Source: DATADF01 sp046263155 (lineage in GTDB: Bacteria > Actinomycetota > CADDZG01 > WHSQ01). Taken from it: a DNA stretch of 6,319 nucleotides. Shown here piece by piece: positions 1 to 6,319 of this stretch. The notes under the pieces are model-generated. The model saw nothing but the letters and a program-made list of their open reading frames with translations. It was not told the DNA's origin and made no database searches. A program made the position numbers and the translations under genes. Position 1 is the first letter of the stretch. Each line of letters opens with the position of its first letter. The DNA lies in the NCBI GenBank assembly GCA_046263155.1, contig JBHELF010000077.1, positions 1-6,319 on the forward strand. The letters run 5' to 3'.

Positions 1-1
1 G

Positions 2-2038
2 ATCGCGAGCAGAAATCGAACTGCGCTGAGGGAGTACGCCGGCGGCGTCTTGCAGCGTGAGCCGTTCGAGGAGGACTTCCTTCTCTTCATGGACGATCAA
101 CGAAAGCTGCTGGGCGCGGCCGGGCACGGTCCGGTCGTTTCTCTGGACGAGCCTCCGAAACCGCTGGCGACGTTGGATCTTCTGAAGCTAGCGGGATCCG
201 AGGTCGTCGCAGACATCGCTCGGGGGCCGTCGGACTCCTCAGTCAGTGCGGAGCTGATCGGAAGGTCGGCTGTGGTGATCGCGGCCCAGCGTGTACGCGA
301 TCCGGTGGACGTCTCCCGTCCCGTGGGCATCGCGGCCATGGGTCGCTTCGTGGACATCCGCCTCATCGATGAGATCTCGGAAAGGCTAAAGCCCGCGCGC
401 GCGTCTCTCGTGGTCGCCGACCGTCTAATAGCCAGCCGGCTGCCGATGCGTCCCGGGCTCAGAAGACTGCTGCCGCAAGACATCGTGGCCGAGATGAATC
501 TGAGCGAGGAACCCGTGGCTCAGGAGCATGTTCTCGGCGCCACCAGTTACTTCAGTGCTTATGAACCTCTCAGAACCGCGGGAGGCGCGCCCGTAGGCAC
601 GCTCGTCCTCTCGGCTCCCGCCAGCATCATTGCCGAGACCCGCGATGACGTCACCCGCACCCTCTTTCTGGTCGCGCTGGGTGTCGCTGCGATCGTCCTG
701 GTGCTCGCGTTCCTCTCGGGTCGACGCATCGCTCGACCCATCCAGGTGCTGACGGCCGCGGCCGGCGCCGTACGCGAGGGGAATCTCGGTGCCCGGGCCG
801 CGGTCGCCGGAGAGGACGAGGTCGGTCAGCTCGGAGCGAGCTTCAACGAGATGACCATCTCGCTGGCCACGATGACCGATGATCTTCGAGACGCGGCGCG
901 GGAGGAGCAAAGCCTGCGCGCACGTATCGAGGCCATCGTGCAATCGATGGCCGACGGCTTGGTGGCGGTGGACGTCAACGGCAATGTGCTCGCGTTCAAC
1001 GCACAGGCGGCGAAGCTCACCGACGTCCAAACGCGTCACGCCCTGGGTAAGCCGGTCGAGAAAGTGCTCGAAGTTACGGACTCCCAGGGAAACCGAGTTC
1101 ACCTTCCGATCTACGACCTCTCCGAGGGATCGGTGGCCGGGGTGTTCCTCACACGCCGGCGCGGCGATCCGGTCCCCATTGCTTTCACGAGCGCCGTCTT
1201 GAGGGATGAAGAGGGGCGGCCTACGGGAGGAGTGGCCGTGTTCCACGACATGACGCGCGAGCGCGAAGTGGAACGCATGAAATCCGAGTTCCTCGCGAAC
1301 ATCTCGCATGAGCTGAGAACGCCCTTGACCCCGATCAAGGGCTACGCGCAGATTCTCGACCGCAAGGATCTTCCCAAGCAGAAGGCGAAGGCTTTCGTCA
1401 AGGGAATCCTGGAGTCCACCGCGCGGCTCGAGCGGATTGTGGAGCTGCTGGTCGACTTCGCGGCGATGGAGGCCGGCCGGCTCGCCCCGCGCACAACCGC
1501 CGTAGACATGGGAGTGATCGTCGAATCGCTTGTGACGGATTGGCGCCGTCGAAGCCCCAACCACAAGTGGGAGGCCAACGTCCGAGCGCGACTGCCTCGA
1601 GTCGCGGGAGACGAGCGCTTATTGCGTCGCTCGCTCGAGGAAGTGCTCGACAACGCCGTCAAGTTCTCGCCCGACGGTGGAACGATCCGCGTGGAGGTGC
1701 GGGCGACCGCTTCGATGGACGGAAAGGCCCGCCGCGGCGTCCAGCTGATCGTGAGCGACGAAGGGATCGGGATGTCCGCGGAGGACGTTCCCCGAATCTT
1801 TTCGGACTTCGCTCAGATCGATGCCTCGGAGACGAGGACCTATGGGGGACTCGGCCTGGGCCTGAGCTTCGTCCAGCGCATAGTCGCGGCCCATCAGGGC
1901 ACCATCGACGTCGAGAGCGAGCGGGGTGGCGGGACCCGGCTGACGATCACGATTCCCGCGGTGGAGCAAAAGGCGAAGCCACCCAAGACGCCCGCTCCCC
2001 GACGCCCACGGTCGGCTCCCCGGCGACCTCGCGCCTAG
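2..2038 (+). CDS. Membrane sensor histidine kinase (HAMP-PAS-HisKA-HATPase), 5' end outside window
   Basis: Residue 1 here is the codon at position 2. The frame has no stop up to the left edge, and no helix precedes the sensor domain, so the TTG at 50 is unlikely to be the start. Residues 1-219 look like an extracytoplasmic Cache/CHASE4-type sensor: a segment with VGIAAMGRF, then a membrane-proximal YEPL...GAPVGTLVLS stretch. A membrane helix follows (about 220-239), then HAMP (240-292, proline P246, DEVGQL), PAS (about 305-420), HisKA with phosphoacceptor H436 in NISHELRTPL, and HATPase_c (about 535-654) with N551 in the N box (LDNAVKFSP), D586 in DEGIGM and a GGLGLGLS lid motif. All catalytic motifs are intact, so it should autophosphorylate H436 and pass phosphate to a response regulator, which is not visible here. 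The last 20 or so residues are a basic Pro/Arg/Lys tail. The ligand is unknown; the sensor assignment is the weakest part. Confidence 0.95.
   Translation: MASRNRTALREYAGGVLQREPFEEDFLLFMDDQRKLLGAAGHGPVVSLDEPPKPLATLDLLKLAGSEVVADIARGPSDSSVSAELIGRSAVVIAAQRVRDPVDVSRPVGIAAMGRFVDIRLIDEISERLKPARASLVVADRLIASRLPMRPGLRRLLPQDIVAEMNLSEEPVAQEHVLGATSYFSAYEPLRTAGGAPVGTLVLSAPASIIAETRDDVTRTLFLVALGVAAIVLVLAFLSGRRIARPIQVLTAAAGAVREGNLGARAAVAGEDEVGQLGASFNEMTISLATMTDDLRDAAREEQSLRARIEAIVQSMADGLVAVDVNGNVLAFNAQAAKLTDVQTRHALGKPVEKVLEVTDSQGNRVHLPIYDLSEGSVAGVFLTRRRGDPVPIAFTSAVLRDEEGRPTGGVAVFHDMTREREVERMKSEFLANISHELRTPLTPIKGYAQILDRKDLPKQKAKAFVKGILESTARLERIVELLVDFAAMEAGRLAPRTTAVDMGVIVESLVTDWRRRSPNHKWEANVRARLPRVAGDERLLRRSLEEVLDNAVKFSPDGGTIRVEVRATASMDGKARRGVQLIVSDEGIGMSAEDVPRIFSDFAQIDASETRTYGGLGLGLSFVQRIVAAHQGTIDVESERGGGTRLTITIPAVEQKAKPPKTPAPRRPRSAPRRPRA
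1994..2035 (+). repeat. Tandem seven-codon repeat encoding APRRPR-S/A at the kinase C-terminus
   Basis: Two adjacent 21-base units (1994-2014 and 2015-2035) encode APRRPRS and APRRPRA and run directly to the TAG stop. The first six residues are identical in both units, but four of those six codons (CGA/CGG, CGC/CGA, CCA/CCT, CGG/CGC) differ at the third base. This is seen directly. The tail lies outside the ATPase fold and is strongly basic. It could touch membrane lipid, nucleic acid or a partner, or be plain low-complexity sequence. Confidence 0.7.
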
Positions 2039-2059
2039 TCATTTCGTACTAGATAAACG

Positions 2060-2075
2060 TGGCCCTCGGGGGCTA
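2060..2075 (+). other. Small GC-rich hairpin downstream of the kinase gene, possible weak terminator
   Basis: TGGCCC (2060-2065) can pair with GGGCTA (2070-2075) around a four-base loop, with one G-T pair. A second small stem, CGGG/CCCG (2079-2082 with 2086-2089), follows immediately. Neither is followed by a T run, so intrinsic termination is doubtful and transcription may continue into the next gene. The rest of the 114-base gap (2039-2152) holds an in-frame backup stop TAA at 2054-2056 and nothing else I can assign firmly. Confidence 0.25.
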
Positions 2076-2101
2076 TTCCGGGGGACCCGCGGCGGCCCGA
2101 A

Positions 2102-2115
2102 GATATATGGATATC
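2102..2115. promoter_or_regulatory. Short AT-rich inverted repeat upstream of the FecR-domain gene, candidate operator
   Basis: GATAT (2102-2106) and ATATC (2111-2115) form a perfect 5-base inverted repeat with a 4-base spacer, about 37 bases before the GTG start at 2153. It is an AT-rich island in an otherwise GC-rich gap, which is where a promoter or operator would sit. TATATG within it resembles a -10 box, but I see no good -35 partner. The arms are short enough to arise by chance. Confidence 0.2.
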
Positions 2116-2152
2116 GAGAGTCTTTTGAGCGCCTTCGGGGGGTAATGAGCGA

Positions 2153-2224
2153 GTGCAGGCTGAAACGATGACGAAGCTGCTCAGCGTCCCGACCGCCCTG
2201 CTACTTCTGGCCGGCGTGGCCTGC
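2153..2224 (+). other. Predicted lipoprotein signal peptide, lipid-attachment Cys at 2222-2224
   Basis: A lysine (K8) precedes a hydrophobic run of Leu, Ala and Val ending in GVAC, followed by WPFSGDEP. Positions -1 (Ala) and -2 (Val) fit the lipobox; -3 is Gly rather than the usual Leu. Only two other cysteines exist in the protein, both near the far end, which supports a dedicated role for this one. The alternative is an ordinary secretion signal or an uncleaved anchor. Confidence 0.6.
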
Positions 2225-3454
2225 TGGCCCTTTTCCGGCGACGAGCCACTTCAGTCCATGGAGGTCGAGGCGATCTCGGGCGAAGTGGACATCCTCCGCG
2301 GCTCCGAGATCATCCCCGTCGAAGGCACGTCGTCTCTGGAGATAAACGATCGCATTCGCACGGGCACGGCTTCTGGAGCCGAGCTGCGACTCGAGGGCCA
2401 GCGCTTTGCGGAGCTGGGAGAGCGCAGCGAGGCGCGAGTGCTCGACGCGCAGAGCCTGGAGGCGACTCGCGGTAACCTCCTCAGCCGTCCCGAGGGAGAC
2501 CAGCTGAGGGTCGAATTCGGCGACGTCGTCGCTTCGGCTTCCAACGCCATTTTTCGCATCGATCAAGGTTTTGGAGCTACGAGGGCCGCGAGCTATCGCG
2601 GGGCTACGACACTCGCCGCACCCGGTCAGCGTCTTCGCATGGGTCGACTGTTTCAGGCCTCGGTGGCCGCGGACGACATCCCGGGCTCGAGTTCGCCCTA
2701 CAACATCAGCGGGAAGGACCCTTGGGACATCCGCTACCTCGAGGACATCGTCACGCTCCAGCGCGATCTCGAGAACTTGGGGCAGGGCCTCGCCGGGCAG
2801 CTTCGCCGCGGACAACGACCCGGTCTCCGATACTTCCGGGCGCTTGCCGATCAGAACGTCTCCTTTATGCGCGACGACCTCGCTCGTCCGACCCCCGACC
2901 TGCTGATCGGGTTCACCGTCGCGGACAACGCGCCGGGAACGCTGCGAGGAACCTTCGAGCGCGCCTTTCAGTTGTTCGACCGCTTCGAGGCGGGTGGCCA
3001 GTGGGGAGTTGTCGCCGGCATTTTGAAAGCCGAACCCCGTCCGGTTCTCGCTCAGCTGGCCGACATCATTGAGGCCTCGGACATCGTGGCGACGAACGGC
3101 TCCGGCGGAAACGCGGCGTTTTCGGTCGCGGCCGCAGAGGAGGCCGATACCGGCGTGGCCCCGCCCGGTGAGGGAGGCGGAAACGGCGGCGAGGAGCCCC
3201 CACCCGACGACCCCGAGGAACCCGAGCCGACTCCCACCGAGACCGATTGCGATCTGACCGACCCGGAGTGCAACATAGGAAGGGTCTTTCCCTCGCCCTC
3301 GCCGACGAACTTCCTCGAAATCGAGAGCAGTCTCGGCGTTGCCGAGATCAGCACGACGCGCCCCATTCCCCTACCGTCGCCCTCTCCCTCCTACCTCGTC
3401 GTGACTCGCGTCGGCCCGGTGCATCTCGCGCTGGGACCCTGGTCGGGCGTTTAG
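2153..3454 (+). CDS. FecR-domain exported protein, probable lipoprotein with Pro/Ser-rich C-terminal region
   Basis: Residues are numbered from GTG 2153. ATG 2168 (residue 6) is an equally good or better start: it gives a cleaner signal peptide (MTKLL...), while GTG has a G-rich stretch 10 bases upstream and ATG only a weak AGG. An in-frame TGA at 2126 rules out a longer form. The hydrophobic stretch ends in LAGVAC with C24, which suits a permissive lipobox although position -3 is Gly. Residues about 38-140 match the FecR domain (SGEVDILRG, then INDRIRTGTASGAELRL). Residues about 183-320 are mostly helical (KDPWDIRYLED...) and unrecognised. Then come an acidic Pro/Gly linker (about 335-365), a C366/C373 loop and PSPSP motifs at 380-384 and 408-412. 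Classical FecR is a membrane anti-sigma regulator; here there is no sigma gene or membrane helix beyond the signal, so an extracytoplasmic structural or sensing role is more likely. Exact function unknown. Confidence 0.88.
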   Translation: MQAETMTKLLSVPTALLLLAGVACWPFSGDEPLQSMEVEAISGEVDILRGSEIIPVEGTSSLEINDRIRTGTASGAELRLEGQRFAELGERSEARVLDAQSLEATRGNLLSRPEGDQLRVEFGDVVASASNAIFRIDQGFGATRAASYRGATTLAAPGQRLRMGRLFQASVAADDIPGSSSPYNISGKDPWDIRYLEDIVTLQRDLENLGQGLAGQLRRGQRPGLRYFRALADQNVSFMRDDLARPTPDLLIGFTVADNAPGTLRGTFERAFQLFDRFEAGGQWGVVAGILKAEPRPVLAQLADIIEASDIVATNGSGGNAAFSVAAAEEADTGVAPPGEGGGNGGEEPPPDDPEEPEPTPTETDCDLTDPECNIGRVFPSPSPTNFLEIESSLGVAEISTTRPIPLPSPSPSYLVVTRVGPVHLALGPWSGV

Positions 3455-3474
3455 GAACCCTGCACTAGCCATTG

Positions 3475-3489
3475 CGCCGCTTGGCGGCG
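3475..3489 (+). terminator. GC-rich hairpin between the FecR-domain and UPF0182 genes, weak terminator candidate
   Basis: CGCCGC (3475-3480) pairs perfectly with GCGGCG (3484-3489) around a TTG loop, 21 bases after the TAG stop at 3452-3454. A short TTT occurs six bases later (3495-3497), too far for a classical intrinsic terminator. It could attenuate or end the upstream transcript, or simply be GC-rich chance. Confidence 0.3.
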
Positions 3490-3496
3490 GCACGTT

Positions 3497-3502
3497 TACT
3501 CT
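3497..3502 (+). promoter_or_regulatory. Possible -10 box (TACTCT) for a leaderless UPF0182 transcript
   Basis: TACTCT fits the TAnnnT pattern of actinobacterial -10 elements. It ends seven bases before the GTG at 3509, so transcription could begin at or beside the start codon. No Shine-Dalgarno-like sequence lies upstream of that GTG. The -35 region is unconvincing: the best match is TTGCGC at 3472-3477, with a long 19-base spacer. This is inference from spacing. Confidence 0.3.
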
Positions 3503-3508
3503 CTCGCC

Positions 3509-6319
3509 GTGGCGACTAGACGTCGGATCGGTCGGGGGCGAGCGTTTTGGCTGACGCTGATCCTCGTAATCCTCGCAGCGGCCGCGTCCTCCCGCTTCTA
3601 CACCGATGTGCTTTGGTTCCAGGAAGTCGGTTTCGAGTCGGTTCTCTGGAAGAGCCTCGGTACGCAGTTCGGCGTCGGCGCCGTCGTCGCCGTGTTGGTG
3701 GGACTGACCGTGTGGGCCAACCTTCTGTTGGCGCAGCGGCTGGCGCCGACGTATCCGCTCGCACCCCGGGGTCTTGCCGGGCGGCTCGATCCGGCGCAGC
3801 GCTATCGAGAGCTCTTGCAGCCGTTCCTCACCTGGGTGCGATTGGGGGCCGCTGCGGTTATCGGGCTCTTCGCCGGCCTCGCGGCCTCCGGGCAGTGGCA
3901 GACCTATCTGCTGTGGCAGAACCGGATCTCGTTTGGAGAGACCGACCCTCAGTTCGGGCGCGATGTCGGCTTCTATGTCTTCGAGCTTCCTTTCTTGGAC
4001 CTCGTACTCGATGGGATCTGGGTCGCGTTGATAGTCAGTCTCCTGGCCTCGATCGCGGCGCACTATCTCCACGGGTCGCTGCGCCCCGATGTCCGCCCCG
4101 GCGGGATCTCCCCGGGCGCGCTGGCCCACATCTCGGTCTTCCTCGGAGCCCTCGCGCTGGTGAAAGCGGGCCAGTACTGGATCGGGCGCTACCAACTGAA
4201 CTTCTCGACCCGCGGCGCGGTGGAGGGGGCCACATATACCGACGTGCACGCCCAGCTCCCCGCGCTCACGCTGCTCACCATTATCTCGGTCATATCGGCG
4301 CTGTTATTTCTCGCCAACATTCGCGTCCGTCGGTTCGTCCTGCCGCTGGCCGCGGTGGGCATCTGGGTGTTGACGGCGTTTTTGGCCGGCGGTGTGTGGC
4401 CTTGGTGGGTCCAGCGATTTTCCGTGGCGCCGCAGGAACCCCAGCGAGAGGGCCCCTTTATCGAGCGCAACATCGAGGCCACCCGGCAAGCCTTCGGCCT
4501 GAGCGACGTGAGCTCGATTCCCTATGCGGCGCGCTCGGACCTGACCGCGGAATCGATTCGAGAGAGCGAGGGTCTGCTGCAGAACGTGAGGCTGTGGGAT
4601 CCGAACGTTCTGAAGACGGCCTACTCACAGCTGCAGGCGATCCGCACCTACTACGAGTTCCCCGACGTCGACATCGATCGTTACATGATCGACGGCGAAC
4701 AAAGACAGGTTCTGTTGTCGGCCCGTGAGATCCACCTCCTCGATCTTCCCGAGAAGTCGGAGACATGGTCGAACCTGCATCTTCAATACACGCATGGATT
4801 CGGCCTCGTCGCGAGCCTGGCCAACGAGTCGAGTGGCCCCGGCCAACCACAGTTCGTCTCCAAAGACCTTCCGGGGGAGGTCGACCCGGGGGCGGAATCG
4901 CTGGAGCTCGACCAGCCGCGTTTATATTTCGGCGAGGCGTTTGAGAGCCGGGAGTACTCGGTCGTCGGATCGAAACAGCCGGAGCTCGACTATCCGCTCT
5001 TGAGCGGGGCCGAGCGCAACAGCTACGACGGCGAGGGTGGCATCCCCGTATCAGGCTTGCTCAGACGACTTGCCTTCGCGATTCGCGAGGGCGATCCGAA
5101 CCTGGTGCTGTCGAGCCTCATCGACGCCGACTCAAAGATCCTCATCTATCGCAATGTCCGCGACCGGGTGCGACGCGTCGCTCCGTTCCTCGAGCTCGAT
5201 CACGACCCCTACATCGTCGCGGCCGACGGGCGTTTGGTGTGGATCATCGACGCGTACACGTCGACGCGCTTTTATCCCTACTCACAGAAATTCCCGGCCA
5301 GCGACATCGTGTCGGGGGAGGAGACTGGAAACGTCACGGGCTTGTTGCGAGGAGACATCAACTACGTGCGTAACTCCGTCAAGGTCGCAATCGATGCCTT
5401 CGATGGGACGATGACTTTCTACGTCGTGGACGACGAGGATCCGCTTCTGCAGGCGTGGAGCAAGGCATTCCCGCAGCTCTTTTCGCAAGAGGATCCCCCC
5501 GAGGAGATCCAGGAGCACTTTCGCTACCCCGAGGACCTCTTCAAACTGCAGTCGGAGGTCTACCTCACCTACCACATGACCGATCCTCAAGATTTCTATC
5601 TCAAGGAAGACGAATGGGACGTGCCCTCCGTGCAGCTCAGTCCATCGGAGACGGACAGACAGCGCGTGCCTCCGACCTATCTTCTGATTACGTTGCCGGG
5701 TGAGTCGGAGGACGAATTTCTTCTGACCCGTCCGTTCACACCCCGGGCCCGCAACAACATGATCGCTTTCCTCGCGGCGCGCTCCGATCCCGAGCAGTAC
5801 GGCGAGCTCGTCACGCTTCAGTTCCCACGCCAGGTTCAGGTACCCGGGCCGCTCCAGATCGACAACCTGATCAATCAGGACGTCGAGATCTCCGAGACGC
5901 TGACACTGCTGGGCCAGAGAGGATCCACGGTTGCCTTCGGGTCGCTCGTGACGTTGCCGATCGGCGAATCGATCCTCTACGTCCAACCGCTTTTCGTCAC
6001 CGCGGAAAACGTCGGTATTCCCGAACTAAAGAAGGTCGTCATGGTGCACGGTCAGGACGTCGTGATGGCCGACTCGTTCGACCAGGCCCTAAGCGACCTA
6101 TTCGACCTCGACGTCGCGCCCGAGCCTCCTCCGCCGCCCGAGGGGGAGGAGCCACCCGAAGGGGACCGGGGTCTGGCCCGCGTCCTTGCGGAGGCCGCGG
6201 AGCTGTACGAGAGGGCCCAGGAGGCTCTGGCCGCCGGCGACTTCGAAACCTACGGACGGCTGATCGAGCAGCTCGGCGATCTGCTGGAGGGCGCTACTGG
6301 TCGCGCACCCACGCGATAA
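3509..6319 (+). CDS. UPF0182 (COG1615) family integral membrane protein, complete
   Basis: The protein has 936 residues, a normal length for this family, and ends in TAA at the window edge. GTG 3509 follows the previous stop by 54 bases; the first internal ATG is at about residue 393, and the basic start (MATRRRIGRGR) suits a cytoplasmic N-terminus. Seven membrane helices are visible at about 12-27, 54-76, 109-127, 163-187, 203-222, 250-270 and 276-296. Family-like motifs follow in order: LWFQEVGFESVLW, DPQFGRDVGFYVFELPF, VAPQEPQREGPFIERNI, RLWDPNVLKTAY, YYEFPDVDIDRY, YTHGFG, WIIDAYTS (from W578), NYVRNSVK (618-625), YPEDLFKLQ, YHMTDPQDFY and LPGESEDEF. The region after about residue 300 should be extracytoplasmic. 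A Pro/Glu linker (about 871-886) joins a C-terminal helical hairpin (887-927). It has no cysteine. The family is widespread in actinobacteria and some other phyla, and I know of no established biochemical function. Confidence 0.96.
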   Translation: MATRRRIGRGRAFWLTLILVILAAAASSRFYTDVLWFQEVGFESVLWKSLGTQFGVGAVVAVLVGLTVWANLLLAQRLAPTYPLAPRGLAGRLDPAQRYRELLQPFLTWVRLGAAAVIGLFAGLAASGQWQTYLLWQNRISFGETDPQFGRDVGFYVFELPFLDLVLDGIWVALIVSLLASIAAHYLHGSLRPDVRPGGISPGALAHISVFLGALALVKAGQYWIGRYQLNFSTRGAVEGATYTDVHAQLPALTLLTIISVISALLFLANIRVRRFVLPLAAVGIWVLTAFLAGGVWPWWVQRFSVAPQEPQREGPFIERNIEATRQAFGLSDVSSIPYAARSDLTAESIRESEGLLQNVRLWDPNVLKTAYSQLQAIRTYYEFPDVDIDRYMIDGEQRQVLLSAREIHLLDLPEKSETWSNLHLQYTHGFGLVASLANESSGPGQPQFVSKDLPGEVDPGAESLELDQPRLYFGEAFESREYSVVGSKQPELDYPLLSGAERNSYDGEGGIPVSGLLRRLAFAIREGDPNLVLSSLIDADSKILIYRNVRDRVRRVAPFLELDHDPYIVAADGRLVWIIDAYTSTRFYPYSQKFPASDIVSGEETGNVTGLLRGDINYVRNSVKVAIDAFDGTMTFYVVDDEDPLLQAWSKAFPQLFSQEDPPEEIQEHFRYPEDLFKLQSEVYLTYHMTDPQDFYLKEDEWDVPSVQLSPSETDRQRVPPTYLLITLPGESEDEFLLTRPFTPRARNNMIAFLAARSDPEQYGELVTLQFPRQVQVPGPLQIDNLINQDVEISETLTLLGQRGSTVAFGSLVTLPIGESILYVQPLFVTAENVGIPELKKVVMVHGQDVVMADSFDQALSDLFDLDVAPEPPPPPEGEEPPEGDRGLARVLAEAAELYERAQEALAAGDFETYGRLIEQLGDLLEGATGRAPTR

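Noticed and set aside
50..52. TTG at 50 as the kinase start codon
   Set aside because: The frame continues upstream to the window edge in the same style (RNRTALREYAGGV), and starting here would leave an extracytoplasmic sensor without the N-terminal helix needed to place it.
425..1564. Long open frame on the - strand opposite the kinase (379 codons)
   Set aside because: It lies wholly inside a gene with clear HAMP, PAS and kinase motifs. Its translation is rich in His, Arg and Gly with no recognisable domain, as expected of the antisense frame of a GC-rich gene.
2144..2170. Mini-ORF ATG AGC GAG ... TGA (nine codons including the stop) overlapping the start region of the FecR-domain gene
   Set aside because: Too short for support, with no ribosome-binding site. 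It could be a leader peptide, but nothing in its sequence suggests attenuation.
3452..3511. The FecR-domain and UPF0182 genes share a frame, and only one TAG separates them in the 54-base gap, so readthrough would fuse them
   Set aside because: The topology does not fit: the FecR-domain C-terminus should be outside the membrane, while the UPF0182 N-terminus is basic and should be cytoplasmic. A shared frame without further stops in 18 codons is likely enough by chance in GC-rich DNA.
3371..4249. Long open frame on the - strand across the FecR-domain/UPF0182 junction (292 codons)
   Set aside because: It covers the UPF0182 membrane helices and reads as a charged, Arg/Gly/Pro/Glu-rich shadow with no domain.
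3547..4728. Long + strand frame (393 codons) overlapping the UPF0182 gene
   Set aside because: Arg/Ala/Pro-rich out-of-frame translation. The competing frame carries unmistakable UPF0182 motifs along its entire length.
1..6319. CRISPR arrays, insertion sequences, tRNA/rRNA genes, attachment sites or a phage-defence system
   Set aside because: I saw no regularly spaced repeats, transposase-like proteins, terminal inverted repeats, RNA gene signatures or defence-type domains on either strand. Nearly the whole window is taken up by the three genes.

Overview
The window is G+C-rich and carries three consecutive genes on the + strand, with short gaps of 114 and 54 bases. All three products look like cell-envelope proteins. 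The mix fits a high-GC bacterium, most likely an actinobacterium (Actinomycetota) or a relative. It includes a UPF0182 (COG1615) membrane protein, a FecR-domain exported protein with Ser-Pro-rich tail segments, a membrane histidine kinase with a basic Pro/Arg tail, and GTG starts. No rRNA or other marker gene is present, so this placement is inference.

Layout: (1) Positions 2-2038 hold most of a membrane sensor histidine kinase. The reading frame is open to the left edge, so the true start and the first membrane helix lie outside. What is visible is a partial extracytoplasmic sensor domain, a membrane helix, HAMP, PAS, the phosphoacceptor domain and the ATPase domain with intact catalytic motifs, then a basic tail ending in a tandem seven-codon repeat. 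(2) Positions 2039-2152 are a gap with small GC-rich hairpins and a short inverted repeat. (3) Positions 2153-3454 encode a probable lipoprotein with a FecR domain, a helical middle of unknown function, an acidic Pro/Gly-rich linker, a two-cysteine loop and twin Ser-Pro motifs. (4) Positions 3455-3508 contain a hairpin and a possible -10 box placed so that the next mRNA could be leaderless. (5) Positions 3509-6319 hold a complete UPF0182 protein with seven N-terminal membrane helices and a large, strongly family-like extracytoplasmic region. Its stop codon is the last three bases of the window.

Working together: the kinase would sense an extracytoplasmic signal and phosphorylate a response regulator, but no regulator gene is visible here. 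The FecR-domain protein and the UPF0182 protein are predicted to act at or outside the cytoplasmic membrane, and neither has a known function that I can assign. A functional link among the three is suggested only by proximity and shared location. I found no mobile element, CRISPR array, tRNA or rRNA. The most original material is the architecture of the FecR-domain protein, including a striking cysteine economy across the window, rather than a clearly new system.
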